From: Bacteroidales bacterium | GTDB taxonomy: Bacteria; Bacteroidota; Bacteroidia; Bacteroidales; F082 | NCBI GenBank assembly: GCA_024681295.1 | Contig: JAILBC010000085.1 | Coordinates: forward strand, 1 to 41,135 | DNA: 41,135 bases | Reading direction: 5' to 3' | Shown: positions 31,809 to 40,342 of the stretch, one piece after another | Position numbering within the stretch: the stretch's first letter is position 1 | Layout of the letters: each line of letters opens with the position of its first letter | The notes under the pieces: generated by a model | Told to the model about the DNA's origin: nothing | Seen by the model: only the letters and a program-made list of their open reading frames with translations | Database searches by the model: none | Translations under genes and position numbers: made by a program

Positions 31809-32690
31809 ATGAACATCGCCATCGCAGCCCCAGCCCGTAAAGTATCCCCCGACGAAATGGAATATGCCATCCGTTGGCTCCATGACCATGGTTTCGAATC
31901 CGTTTTCGACAACCGTCTCTATGCTGTCGACAATATCGCCGCCGGCAGCGACGCACTTCGTGCCTCCATTATCCAAGAGTACATGGATCGTGATGACATC
32001 GACGCCATCTGGATGGCCCGTGGCGGCTACGGCAGCATTCGTATCATCGACAAACTCGACTTCACCCGATTTGTGCAGCATCCCAAACCTATTGTCGGCT
32101 TCAGCGACGTCACCGTGTTTCACAGCAAGTTGAGTCGCTTGGGCATTCCCTCCATTCATGCCTCCATGCCTCACATCCTAGCAAACAAAACCCCCGAAGC
32201 CCAACAATCCTTGATTGACGCCCTCACCGGGAAACCCCTTCACTACGAATGGCCCATTAACCCAATGGGAGGTAATCCAACTTGCACTATACAAGGCGTT
32301 ATCGTAGGAGGTAATTTATCAGTCCTTTGCGGCATGCTTGGTTCCAACTCCTTCCCCGACACCGACAACAGAATCCTCTTCATCGAAGAAGTCGACGAAT
32401 ACATCTACCACGTGGAGCGCATGATGTATGCTTTGAAACGTGCCGGCAAACTTGCTCACCTCAAAGCCTTGGTCGTAGGCGGCTTGACGGAAATCCACGA
32501 CAATCCCGATCCCTTTGGCAAATCCGTCGAACAAGCCATCTTCGATGTGGTGAAAGACTACGATTACCCAGTTGTCTTCGGTTTCCCCGCTGGTCACCAA
32601 CCCGAAAACCGCGCCATCGTATTCGGAAAAGAAATACATTTGACTGTTGGAAATGGGAAAAACATATCTTTGCAAAACCAAAACAAATAA
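31809..32690 (+). CDS. ldcA: LD-carboxypeptidase (peptidase family S66)
   Basis: A 293-residue serine peptidase of the S66 family that trims the terminal D-Ala from murein tetrapeptides during peptidoglycan recycling. The Ser-Glu-His triad is visible: Ser99 in VGFSDVT, Glu193 in FIEEVDE and His263 in AGHQPENRA. WMARGGYGSIRII (68-80) and IQGVIVGGNLSVL (161-173) are family motifs. There is no signal peptide, fitting a cytoplasmic recycling enzyme. Length is normal. A REP-like element lies immediately upstream. The 3' end of the gene appears to contain the promoter of the next gene. Confidence 0.92.
   Translation: MNIAIAAPARKVSPDEMEYAIRWLHDHGFESVFDNRLYAVDNIAAGSDALRASIIQEYMDRDDIDAIWMARGGYGSIRIIDKLDFTRFVQHPKPIVGFSDVTVFHSKLSRLGIPSIHASMPHILANKTPEAQQSLIDALTGKPLHYEWPINPMGGNPTCTIQGVIVGGNLSVLCGMLGSNSFPDTDNRILFIEEVDEYIYHVERMMYALKRAGKLAHLKALVVGGLTEIHDNPDPFGKSVEQAIFDVVKDYDYPVVFGFPAGHQPENRAIVFGKEIHLTVGNGKNISLQNQNK
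32639..32672 (+). promoter_or_regulatory. Promoter embedded in the 3' end of ldcA
   Basis: TTTG (32639-32642), 22-base spacer, TATCTTTG (32665-32672). It lies wholly inside the ldcA coding region and 20 bases before the ATG at 32693, giving the next gene independent expression. Confidence 0.6.
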
Positions 32691-32692
32691 TT

Positions 32693-33871
32693 ATGAAAAA
32701 CGTCTTACTATTTTTATTTACCATCTGTTGCTCGATGGTAGCCTCATCACAACAAGCCAACAACTACACTCTCAAGTTGGATAGCATTTGTTATGGCGAT
32801 GACGCAATTGATTTGTTCACTTACGATGACCTGTGGAATTGTATACATATTAGAACAATATTTGCTCAAGCACCCGATGAATTGTACTCTGAAAAAATAT
32901 TCTTATACAATGATGACAACCTTCTTGTAAAAACAGATTATTCATACGGCTTTGGTATGAATAAGGAAATCCATGAATACACTTATAATGATGAGGGCTG
33001 GGTAATAGAAGATATTACTATAAATGAATACGCTGATGATTTAAAAGATACATTTAAATATATGTATGAATACGATGAAGAACACCATAAAACCCAATCA
33101 AAGTATCTTTGGTTACAAAGCAACGGAACCTGGGATGAACTTTTTCGAGTACTTTTTGAATATGAAGACAACTTGTTAATCAAAGCAGAAAAATTCAACG
33201 ATGAAAACAGTACTCCAGACGTAATCACGAATTATACTTATAATTCCCTAGGTCTTTGTTTGGAAATAGTCAAAAGCCAGCGATATTATGGAGAAATTGA
33301 AAAAACGCTTTACACCTACGACGAATTCGGAAATCGCACATCGATAACCGTTTTCACAAAAGAGGATCCGTGGGAAGATGAATGGATAGAGTCATCAAGG
33401 AGCGAATTCATCTATGATGAAAACGGTAATTGCACAACAAGGTCCTATGACAACAACACATCGTACAATTTTACTTACGACATGACGGTTTCTGTAAATG
33501 AAACTACAGGCTTTATGGAATGGTTAGGCTATTATATCGACTTTGGTTTCGTTCCACAGAACATAACCTCTTATTATTATAGAACCAATTTTGATGGAAC
33601 AGTTTCCGGTCCAATAACATTCCATTATTCGGGTTGCAATGGAGTAGCCGAAACCACGGATGATCCAATGCATATCTGGCCCAACCCGGTTTCAGAAACG
33701 CTTTATCTAGACAAAGAAGGATTTATTGAGGTTTACAATATGGAAGGACGACTCGTGTTGTCTTTCCAGGCATCCGAATCCATCAACCTCAGTGAATTGC
33801 CCAAAGGCTGCTATTTGTTGAAAACCACCCAATCAGGTCACGGCGGGGCAACCAAATTTATAAAGAAGTAA
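32693..33871 (+). CDS. AT-rich T9SS-secreted protein with YD-type repeats
   Basis: A 392-residue exported protein. Start 32693 gives a clean signal peptide (MKNVLLFLFTICCSMVASS, Gln at +1); longer frames run back through ldcA. The mature region carries repeated short motifs such as YTYNDEGW, YMYEYDEE, YTYNSLGL, YTYDEFGN and FIYDENGN, resembling degenerate YD repeats that form beta strips. The C-terminus is a T9SS type A sorting domain (IWPNPVSETLYL to GGATKFIKK). The coding sequence is clearly more AT-rich than ldcA before it and pgk after it, so it may be a recent arrival. Function is unknown. Confidence 0.78.
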   Translation: MKNVLLFLFTICCSMVASSQQANNYTLKLDSICYGDDAIDLFTYDDLWNCIHIRTIFAQAPDELYSEKIFLYNDDNLLVKTDYSYGFGMNKEIHEYTYNDEGWVIEDITINEYADDLKDTFKYMYEYDEEHHKTQSKYLWLQSNGTWDELFRVLFEYEDNLLIKAEKFNDENSTPDVITNYTYNSLGLCLEIVKSQRYYGEIEKTLYTYDEFGNRTSITVFTKEDPWEDEWIESSRSEFIYDENGNCTTRSYDNNTSYNFTYDMTVSVNETTGFMEWLGYYIDFGFVPQNITSYYYRTNFDGTVSGPITFHYSGCNGVAETTDDPMHIWPNPVSETLYLDKEGFIEVYNMEGRLVLSFQASESINLSELPKGCYLLKTTQSGHGGATKFIKK

Positions 33872-33893
33872 ATAAATATTTGAATATAGCTAA

Positions 33894-35063
33894 TCAAGGA
33901 TTGGAAATCGACCTCATCCGCTTCAATACCTTGTTGAGCTTGTCCTCCCGAGTCAATGTATCGAAATCACAGAAAGTAATCCCCATATACCTGGCAATCT
34001 TCTTCAAATCGCCCGTGGGGTCTTTCTTTAAAGAGAAAATATAGGAATTGCAATCGAGACCCAATAGCACCTCCTTCAACGAACTGACCTTGTAGACAAT
34101 CTCGTTGAACATGCTCTCCGAGTTGATGCCACTCTTGCACTCAATCACATAAAGTTGGTTGTTCTTGATGAAACTTACATCCAACTCGTTGTTGTGACGA
34201 ATTTCCGTGCAACCATCAATACGCACCCCCATGGCCATGTCATCAGGTTGCACATTTTGCTGTATCAGACGATACACATACTCCTCAAACCAACCGCCTG
34301 TGAGGTAGTCCAACTCATCATGCTGCAAAATGCCCTTCTCGGCAGGCTCAAACTTGATGTACTTCAAAAACCGACTCAAATTAGGAATCGGAACCATGGT
34401 ATCATTGATGGTAGTCTCTACCTCATTAATATCGATGTATTTCCAATTGCGATACTTTTCACGAAGCACATCTAACACCTTGTAGTCGCTGCTGCTTAAC
34501 TTCCGCTGCGAAAACAGCTCAAACAAATGTTCTGGAGTGCAAGCTGTCAAATGTTCCGATACCAAAGGCTTCGGCGTGTCGAGATCATGCGTCAAACCAT
34601 AAACCTCAAAATATTCACCGAGTTTCATCTTGTACTTGATCGGCAAAATCTCGTCATCATCGTCATAGATGCTGTTGTCGAAAATGGTCTTGACGATGAG
34701 GTTTTCGTGGGTTTGGACGTAGAAGAAAGTGGAGTTGAAAGTAGAGAACACATGCTGCACCGAAAGCGCCATGTAACGGGTGCCTCCGGCCAAGTTCACA
34801 TAATACTCGCCGTGCTTGTCGACCGCACTGTGAATAATACGACAGATGCGCTCGTAGGTGTATTTGTCGGAGTCGCGACGCAACACCACACGCTGCACCA
34901 ACTCCTTGTCGATCTTAAGCGTTTTGACCAACGGCGTGATGCAGTCGAAATCCTCGTTAGCTGCCACAAACAACAGCTTGTCGCCTGCCTCATAGTATTC
35001 TTTGATGAAAAGGTAGGCGGCAAGCGGATGTTCGCGGCTGATGATGTTGACCAGTGTCTTCAT
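33894..35063 (-). CDS. Card1/VC1899-like CARF-domain PD-(D/E)XK nuclease (DUF1887)
   Basis: A 389-residue protein. The N-terminal ~150 residues are a CARF-type Rossmann domain with the conserved NLAGGTRYMAL (90-100); CARF domains bind cyclic oligoadenylates made by type III CRISPR complexes. A linker or winged-helix-like region (about 185-245) follows. The C-terminal nuclease has GGWFEEYVY (256-264), NELDV (Asp295) and IECKSG (Glu308, Lys310), the PD-(D/E)XK set seen in Card1/Can2-like enzymes and VC1899. All key residues are intact, so an activator-switched DNase/RNase is plausible. No cas gene, cyclase or CRISPR array is in the window. Its ATG overlaps the pgk stop by one base, which predicts co-expression with pgk. 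Confidence 0.85.
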   Translation of the reverse strand: MKTLVNIISREHPLAAYLFIKEYYEAGDKLLFVAANEDFDCITPLVKTLKIDKELVQRVVLRRDSDKYTYERICRIIHSAVDKHGEYYVNLAGGTRYMALSVQHVFSTFNSTFFYVQTHENLIVKTIFDNSIYDDDDEILPIKYKMKLGEYFEVYGLTHDLDTPKPLVSEHLTACTPEHLFELFSQRKLSSSDYKVLDVLREKYRNWKYIDINEVETTINDTMVPIPNLSRFLKYIKFEPAEKGILQHDELDYLTGGWFEEYVYRLIQQNVQPDDMAMGVRIDGCTEIRHNNELDVSFIKNNQLYVIECKSGINSESMFNEIVYKVSSLKEVLLGLDCNSYIFSLKKDPTGDLKKIARYMGITFCDFDTLTREDKLNKVLKRMRSISNP

Positions 35064-36316
35064 TACTTCTTAATGGCTGCGATGCCGGGCAGTTCTTTGC
35101 CTTCGATGGCTTCAAGCAAGGCGCCGCCACCAGTGCTGACATAACTCACACGGTCGGCCAGACCAAACTTGTTGATGCAGCTCACGCTGTCGCCACCGCC
35201 AATGAGCGAATAAGCGCCATTCTTCTCAGTGGCCTCCACGATAGCTTCGGCCAAGGCACGCGAGCCATGAGCAAAGTTGTCGAATTCAAACACACCGCAG
35301 GGACCGTTCCAGAGTATGGTTTTCGACTTCTTGATGATCTCGGCGTAGAACTTGCGGCTCTCGGGACCGCAGTCGAGACCTTCCCAGCCGTCGGGCACGT
35401 TCATCGGGTCGACCACCATGGTGTTGGCATCGTTGGCAAAACGGTCAGCCACCACTACATCGAACGAGAGGTAGAGGTTCACGCCTTTCTGCTTGGCTTT
35501 CTCGATGATCTCCAAGGCCAAGTCGAGCTTGTCCTCTTCGCAGATGGAGTTACCTGTCTTGCCACCCAAAGCACGCTTGAAGGTGTAGGTCATGCCGCCG
35601 CAGAGAATCAAGTTGTCCACCTTGGTAAGCAGGTTCTCGATGATCTCAATCTTGGTGGAGACCTTCGAACCTCCCATGATGGCGGTGAAAGGATGCTGAA
35701 TCTCGTTCATCACCTTGTTCACGGCAGCCACTTCTTTGCCCATCAGGTAGCCGAACATCTTGTGCTCACTGTCGAAATAATCGGCAATCAATGCGGTTGA
35801 AGCATGGGCACGATGTGCTGTACCAAAGGCGTCATTAATATAGTATTCACCATAACTAGCCAAAGTCTTGGTGAACTCTTTTTGGGAAGCCTTGATGGCT
35901 TTCTTGGCTTCGTCGTAGCCTTCTTCGCCCTTCTCGATGCCACGAGGTTTGCCCTCTTCCTCAGCATAAAAACGGAGGTTTTCGAGCACCAACACCTCAC
36001 CGGGCTTCAAGGCAGCCACTTGATCAGCTGCTTTCATGCAGTCCTCGGCAAAGAGCACGGGACGGCCCAACAGTTCTGCAAGATGAGCAATGATGGGTTT
36101 GATGGAGAACTTCGGATCGGGGTTCTTCTTCGGGCGACCGAGGTGCGACATCAGCACCACCATGCCTTTGTCGTTCAGGACCTTGTTGATAGTGGGCAAA
36201 GCGGCACGCATACGGGTGTCGTCGGTAATGTTGAAGTTGTCGTCCAAAGGAACGTTGAAGTCGACGCGGATCACCACGCGCTTGTTTTCAAAATTTACTT
36301 GATCAATGTTTACCAT
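35063..36316 (-). CDS. pgk: Phosphoglycerate kinase
   Basis: A 417-residue glycolytic kinase that makes ATP and 3-phosphoglycerate from 1,3-bisphosphoglycerate in the cytoplasm. Motifs: RVDFNVPL (17-24), the SHLGRPK segment (near 58), [30 protein letters not shown], the nucleotide-site WNGPCGVFE and [12 protein letters not shown] near the C-terminus. The length is normal. The leader is dominated by an 8-bp tandem repeat that begins at the stop of the lipid kinase gene upstream, so expression may depend on that spacer. A CARF nuclease gene follows with a TAATG overlap. Confidence 0.96.
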   Translation of the reverse strand: MVNIDQVNFENKRVVIRVDFNVPLDDNFNITDDTRMRAALPTINKVLNDKGMVVLMSHLGRPKKNPDPKFSIKPIIAHLAELLGRPVLFAEDCMKAADQVAALKPGEVLVLENLRFYAEEEGKPRGIEKGEEGYDEAKKAIKASQKEFTKTLASYGEYYINDAFGTAHRAHASTALIADYFDSEHKMFGYLMGKEVAAVNKVMNEIQHPFTAIMGGSKVSTKIEIIENLLTKVDNLILCGGMTYTFKRALGGKTGNSICEEDKLDLALEIIEKAKQKGVNLYLSFDVVVADRFANDANTMVVDPMNVPDGWEGLDCGPESRKFYAEIIKKSKTILWNGPCGVFEFDNFAHGSRALAEAIVEATEKNGAYSLIGGGDSVSCINKFGLADRVSYVSTGGGALLEAIEGKELPGIAAIKK

Positions 36317-36325
36317 GTTGTTGAA

Positions 36326-36360
36326 TTGTTTATTTGTTTATTTGTTTATTTGTTTATTTG
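36326..36360. repeat. Octamer tandem repeat in the pgk leader
   Basis: TTGTTTAT repeated 4.4 times. It fills the gap between the stop codon of the lipid kinase gene (which it overlaps) and the pgk start, leaving only 9 bases between the tract and the pgk ATG. Confidence 0.92.
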
Positions 36361-37343
36361 ATGTTTTCTACTTTCCGTTTTCCGTTTTCCACTTCCTCCG
36401 GCACCACCATATTGATGGCTTTCGGCAGCATCTCAAATTCGAACGGCGAATTGGTCAAAGTCTCGCCCTCGGTCTCCAACAGCAGTTGATGTGCTGGAAT
36501 TGACGTGATACGGATTTTCTTTCCCCTGTAGAGGGAGACCTCCTTGAGTTTGTCGACAAAGGTGCCGTCGTAGATATTGCTGATATTGGCGGCGAACTTC
36601 AACATGCCGACTTTTTTGACCACCGTGATGTCGAACAGGCCATCGTCTGGGAAGGCGTGGGGCATCATCATCATTCCGCCACCGTTGAAGCGGCAGTTGC
36701 CTACGGAGATGCTCAAGATCTCATCTTCCAACACTTCCTGGTCGTCGATCTCAAGCTTAATGCGCACGCATTTGAACTGGAACAAGCAACTGGCAGTGTT
36801 GAGCATATAACGTACCGAGCCTCCCTTGCCCTCCGATTTCAGCTTGTTGGTGCGGTTGCAAACCATTTCGTTCAATCCTGTGCCAGCAGCATTTAGGAAA
36901 TACCGTACCTTGGCATCGCCATCATTGTAATAAGCCACCTTTCCTACATCATGCGGAAAGACATGCCCGTTCTTGATGATCTCAACCAGCTGTGGATACC
37001 CCTCTGGAAAATTGAAGGTTCGCCTCCAGTCATTGCCCGTCCCCACAGGGATGGTACCCATGGTAATCTCTGTGGTTGGAAAGCGCACCTGAGTGAAGAT
37101 CCCGTTGATGACCTCGTTGTTGGTGCCGTCACCCCCAACCGAGATGATATTTTTATAACCTTTTTCGGTGATGGAATCTCTGACTAGCGAAATGGCATGA
37201 CCTTGATACGCTGTCATAACAAAATCAAAATCAACACCTTCCGAAGTCAATAGTTGTTGAATCTCAGGCCAATCTTTCTCGCTCTTTCCGATGGACGCCT
37301 TAGGGTTCACCACAACCAGCCATTTGTTGTTTTCTTCATTCAT
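36354..37343 (-). CDS. Diacylglycerol/lipid kinase family protein (DagK/YegS type)
   Basis: A 329-residue soluble lipid kinase of the DAGK catalytic family. VVVNPKASIGKS is at the N-terminus, ISVGGDGTNNEVINGI carries the GGDGT nucleotide motif (near 89-93) and IPVGTGNDWRRTF follows. The C-terminal half is a beta-sandwich with FNGGGMMMMPHAFPDDGLFDI. It would phosphorylate diacylglycerol or a related lipid at the membrane; the exact substrate is not predictable. The last residues (EEVENGKRKVENIK) are encoded by a degenerate heptamer tract and look like a repeat-derived tail. A -7 box TACCTTTG lies 26 bases upstream of the start. Confidence 0.88.
   Translation of the reverse strand: MNEENNKWLVVVNPKASIGKSEKDWPEIQQLLTSEGVDFDFVMTAYQGHAISLVRDSITEKGYKNIISVGGDGTNNEVINGIFTQVRFPTTEITMGTIPVGTGNDWRRTFNFPEGYPQLVEIIKNGHVFPHDVGKVAYYNDGDAKVRYFLNAAGTGLNEMVCNRTNKLKSEGKGGSVRYMLNTASCLFQFKCVRIKLEIDDQEVLEDEILSISVGNCRFNGGGMMMMPHAFPDDGLFDITVVKKVGMLKFAANISNIYDGTFVDKLKEVSLYRGKKIRITSIPAHQLLLETEGETLTNSPFEFEMLPKAINMVVPEEVENGKRKVENIK
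36363..36394. repeat. Degenerate heptamer tract at the lipid kinase C-terminus
   Basis: On the minus strand GGAAAAC, GGAAAAC, GGAAAGT, AGAAAAC units form a 7-bp-period tract within the last codons of the kinase gene. It is of the same family as the tracts at 5972, 6823 and 21713. Confidence 0.7.
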
Positions 37344-37361
37344 CGGCTCGTTTTCAAAAAT

Positions 37362-37397
37362 TTTGCTCCAAAGGTAAGAATAAATGTTGTATCTTTG
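37362..37397. promoter_or_regulatory. Overlapping divergent promoters for the lipid kinase and the lipoprotein gene
   Basis: Plus strand: TATCTTTG at 37390-37397, with TTTG at 37362-37365. Minus strand: TACCTTTG at 37369-37376. The minus-strand -7 box lies inside the plus-strand spacer, so the two promoters probably compete. Confidence 0.6.
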
Positions 37398-37421
37398 ACG
37401 GCTTTTTATAATAATCGTGAA

Positions 37422-38444
37422 ATGAAAAAAATCATATTACCGCTTTTTGCTGCTTTCGCATTGCTGTTTGTGTTCAACGCTTGCAGCACCGATGTGGATC
37501 TTTATAATGATTACAAGGACATTACAGTCGTTTATGGTCTTCTGGATCCCGGCAAGGACACCAACTATGTCAAAATCAACAAAGCCTTCCTGGGACCAGG
37601 CAACGCTTTCGACATCGCGCTGATCGCCGATTCGTGCAACTATCCCAACAAACTGGATGCAAAAATCATAGAATTCCGCTCGCCTGTCAACCAAAACAAT
37701 TTTCAGGAACACAAAACCATGGTTTTGGACACCATCACCATTCACGACAAAGAACCAGGTATCTTCTACGCCCCCGACCAACTGGTGTATTATACAAAAG
37801 AAAAAATCCATAGCAACGGAGACTATTTTAAATACAAATACCGCCTCGAAATTGACCGAGGAGACACTGTTTTGACCTCCGAGACCAATATCGTCGGCGG
37901 CGAACTTTTCATGCCCGAATCCAAACCACTTGGTTTCAAAGCTGAGACAGGTACCATTAAATGGTATCCCTGCCCAAATGCCGCCGTGTATGAAGTGGTG
38001 ATTAAACTCTACTTCACCGAAGTAGGTCCCGGCGCCGACTCAGTGCAACGCTGCATGAATTGGTCATTGGGCACCCACCCAGTTTCAGATCTGACCGAAG
38101 ACCACGGAAAATTCGTGATAAACTATCAATCCTCCGTGTTCTACGCCAACTTGGCCAGTTTCCTGGGAAGTGACACCGTAGGCGGTGCCACGGAGAAAAA
38201 TGTGGAACGACTTATCTACGACTACTGCCTCGGCATCTCCATATCAGCAGGAGGCGAGGAACTCTACAATTTCATCTCCGTCAACGCACCCTCCAGTAGC
38301 CTCGTGCAAAACATCCCCGAATACACTAACGTAAATGGAGGCTACGGCGTGTTCTCATCACGTGCCGCCGTAGAAAGAAGAGTCAAACTGTCCTCCATCC
38401 CTGAACTCACCGCCCTCGCAAACTGGAGATTCAGGCAAGGTTAG
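37422..38444 (+). CDS. Lipoprotein of unknown function (about 340 residues)
   Basis: A 340-residue lipoprotein with lipobox FNAC (Cys21) followed by STDVD. The start at 37422 is chosen because the -7 box is at 37390-37397 and longer frames run back into the lipid kinase gene. Near the N-terminus DITVVYGLLDPGKDTNYVKINKAFLG looks like the opening strands of a beta-sandwich. The general layout recalls DUF4249-type lipoproteins of Bacteroidota, but I cannot confirm that. No catalytic motif is visible. It precedes mutA by 47 bases in the same direction, so the mut genes may be read from this promoter. Confidence 0.68.
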   Translation: MKKIILPLFAAFALLFVFNACSTDVDLYNDYKDITVVYGLLDPGKDTNYVKINKAFLGPGNAFDIALIADSCNYPNKLDAKIIEFRSPVNQNNFQEHKTMVLDTITIHDKEPGIFYAPDQLVYYTKEKIHSNGDYFKYKYRLEIDRGDTVLTSETNIVGGELFMPESKPLGFKAETGTIKWYPCPNAAVYEVVIKLYFTEVGPGADSVQRCMNWSLGTHPVSDLTEDHGKFVINYQSSVFYANLASFLGSDTVGGATEKNVERLIYDYCLGISISAGGEELYNFISVNAPSSSLVQNIPEYTNVNGGYGVFSSRAAVERRVKLSSIPELTALANWRFRQG

Positions 38445-38491
38445 TAATAGTATCGACAATATAAATATCACATAAATAACCACTAAAAACT

Positions 38492-40342
38492 ATGGAAGAC
38501 GAAAAAAGACTCTTTGAGGAATTTCCACCAGTGAGCACCCAGGAATGGGAAGCTGTCATTGAGAAAGACCTGAAAGGAGCAGATTACAACAAAAAGCTGG
38601 TTTGGCGCACCGCCGAAGGCTTCCAAGTGAGGCCCTACTACCGTGCCGAGAACCTGGCTGACATCCCGTGGACGGGCATGAACCCCAACGAGTTCCCCTA
38701 CGTCCGCGGCAACAAACCCGAAGGCAACGAATGGCTCGTCCGCCAAGACACTACCGTCAAAGACGTCGCCGAAGCCAATAAGATTGCCCTCAACGCCTTG
38801 AACCGCGGCGCTAACAGCATCGGCTTCAAGCTGGAGTACGACAAGGCCTACACCGCCATCGAAATCTCCACCCTACTCAACGGCATCGACCAAAAAGCCG
38901 TGGAAATCAACTTCTACAACAACAAGTACCACCTTCCACTTCTCGAGATGCTCTCAAGAATCCCTGAGGTGAAAGGCTCACTGAACTACGACCCGTTGAC
39001 ACGCTACCTCCGTCGCGGCACCTGGTTTGTCACCGAGACTACCGACATGGAGCTGGCCTATATCATGGTCAAAGCCGAGATGCCGAAGTTCCAGACCATC
39101 GGCGTCAACGGCCATGTGTTCACCAACGCCGGCGCCACCATCGTCCAGGAGATGGCCTTCAGCCTCGCCGTGGGTGCCGAGTACCTCGACAAACTCACCG
39201 AACGGAATCTCACTATCGACGAGATTGCTCCCAAGATGCGCTTCAACCTCGCCGTGGGACAGAACTACTTCATGGAACTGGCCAAGATGCGTGCCTATCG
39301 CCTCTTATGGGCCAATATCGTGAAGGCTTACGGTGGAAAGGAAGAGAATGCCAAGATGCATATCCACGCCACCAACGCCGAACTGGGCATGAGTCTCTAC
39401 GACGCTTACGTAAACATGCTGCGCACCACTACGGGCACGATGTCAGCCGTCCTCGGTGGCGTCGACTCGTTTACCGTGATGCCGTTCGACACACCATTCG
39501 AAATCCCCACCGACTTCGCCGACCGTATCGCACGTAATCAGCAGCTCATCCTTAAGGAAGAGGCCCACTTCGACAAGGTGGCCGACCCCGCTGCCGGTTC
39601 CTACTACATCGAGAACCTCACCGAGAGCCTCGCCGCTGCCGCTTGGGATCTTTTCAACAAGATTCAAGATGAAGGCGGTTACCTCGAAGCCGTCCGCAAG
39701 GGCATGATCCAAGGCCTGGTCAAAGAAAGCGCCGCCAAGAAGTTCAGTAATGTGGCCACCCGCCGCGAGACCATCCTGGGTACCAACCAGTTCCCGAACT
39801 TCACCGAGACGATGAAGTTCACGCCCGAGGCTTGGGTCTTCGAGGCCGACGACCGTCGCGATGCCAACGCCGAGGTCGAGACCATCGTCACCTTCCGCGC
39901 TGCCCAGCAGTTCGAGAAGCTGCGCTTCGCCACCGACGTCTATGCCCAAGACCACAAGCGTCCCGTGGCTTGGATGTTCACCTACGGCAACCTCGCCATG
40001 CGCAAGGCCCGTGCCAACTTCGCCTCCAACTTCTTCGCCTGCGCCGGCTTCCAAGTCGTCGACAACCCGGGCTTCAAGACCTTGGACGAAGGTATCGCCG
40101 CTGCCCGCGAGGTGAAGCCCGAGATTCTGGTCATCTGCTCGTCAGACGAGGAATACGGTGAAGGCAACGCCCTCAAGATCTACGAGGAGCTGAAGAACGA
40201 CACCATCGTGGTGCTGGCCGGTAACCCCGAAGGCACCGCCGACATCCTCAAAGAGGCAGGCCTGAAGTATTTCATCCACGTCAAGAGCAATGTGCTTGAG
40301 ACCTTAACGGAGTTCCAAAAGCAATTAGGTATAACAAAATGA
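38492..40342 (+). CDS. mutA: Methylmalonyl-CoA mutase small subunit
   Basis: A 616-residue small (beta) subunit of the adenosylcobalamin-dependent mutase that interconverts succinyl-CoA and methylmalonyl-CoA in the propionate pathway. The barrel region shows FPYVRGNKPEGNEWLVRQD, GVNGHVFTNAGATIVQEMAF, YRLLWANIVKAYGG and VLGGVDSFTVMPFDTPFE. The C-terminal cobalamin-fold domain reads ILVICSSDEEYGEGNAL in place of the DxHxxG cobalamin-ligand motif, as expected for the non-catalytic small subunit. Length is typical. No TAnnTTTG box is seen in the 47-base gap upstream. mutB follows after 111 bases filled with heptamer repeats. Confidence 0.95.
   Translation: MEDEKRLFEEFPPVSTQEWEAVIEKDLKGADYNKKLVWRTAEGFQVRPYYRAENLADIPWTGMNPNEFPYVRGNKPEGNEWLVRQDTTVKDVAEANKIALNALNRGANSIGFKLEYDKAYTAIEISTLLNGIDQKAVEINFYNNKYHLPLLEMLSRIPEVKGSLNYDPLTRYLRRGTWFVTETTDMELAYIMVKAEMPKFQTIGVNGHVFTNAGATIVQEMAFSLAVGAEYLDKLTERNLTIDEIAPKMRFNLAVGQNYFMELAKMRAYRLLWANIVKAYGGKEENAKMHIHATNAELGMSLYDAYVNMLRTTTGTMSAVLGGVDSFTVMPFDTPFEIPTDFADRIARNQQLILKEEAHFDKVADPAAGSYYIENLTESLAAAAWDLFNKIQDEGGYLEAVRKGMIQGLVKESAAKKFSNVATRRETILGTNQFPNFTETMKFTPEAWVFEADDRRDANAEVETIVTFRAAQQFEKLRFATDVYAQDHKRPVAWMFTYGNLAMRKARANFASNFFACAGFQVVDNPGFKTLDEGIAAAREVKPEILVICSSDEEYGEGNALKIYEELKNDTIVVLAGNPEGTADILKEAGLKYFIHVKSNVLETLTEFQKQLGITK

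Noticed and set aside
32693-33871. RHS/polymorphic toxin gene
   Set aside because: YD-like repeats are short and degenerate, there is no RHS core motif and no variable toxin tip; the protein ends in a T9SS sorting domain.
33894-35063. CRISPR locus around the CARF nuclease
   Set aside because: No repeat-spacer array and no cas-like gene could be found within the window on either side.
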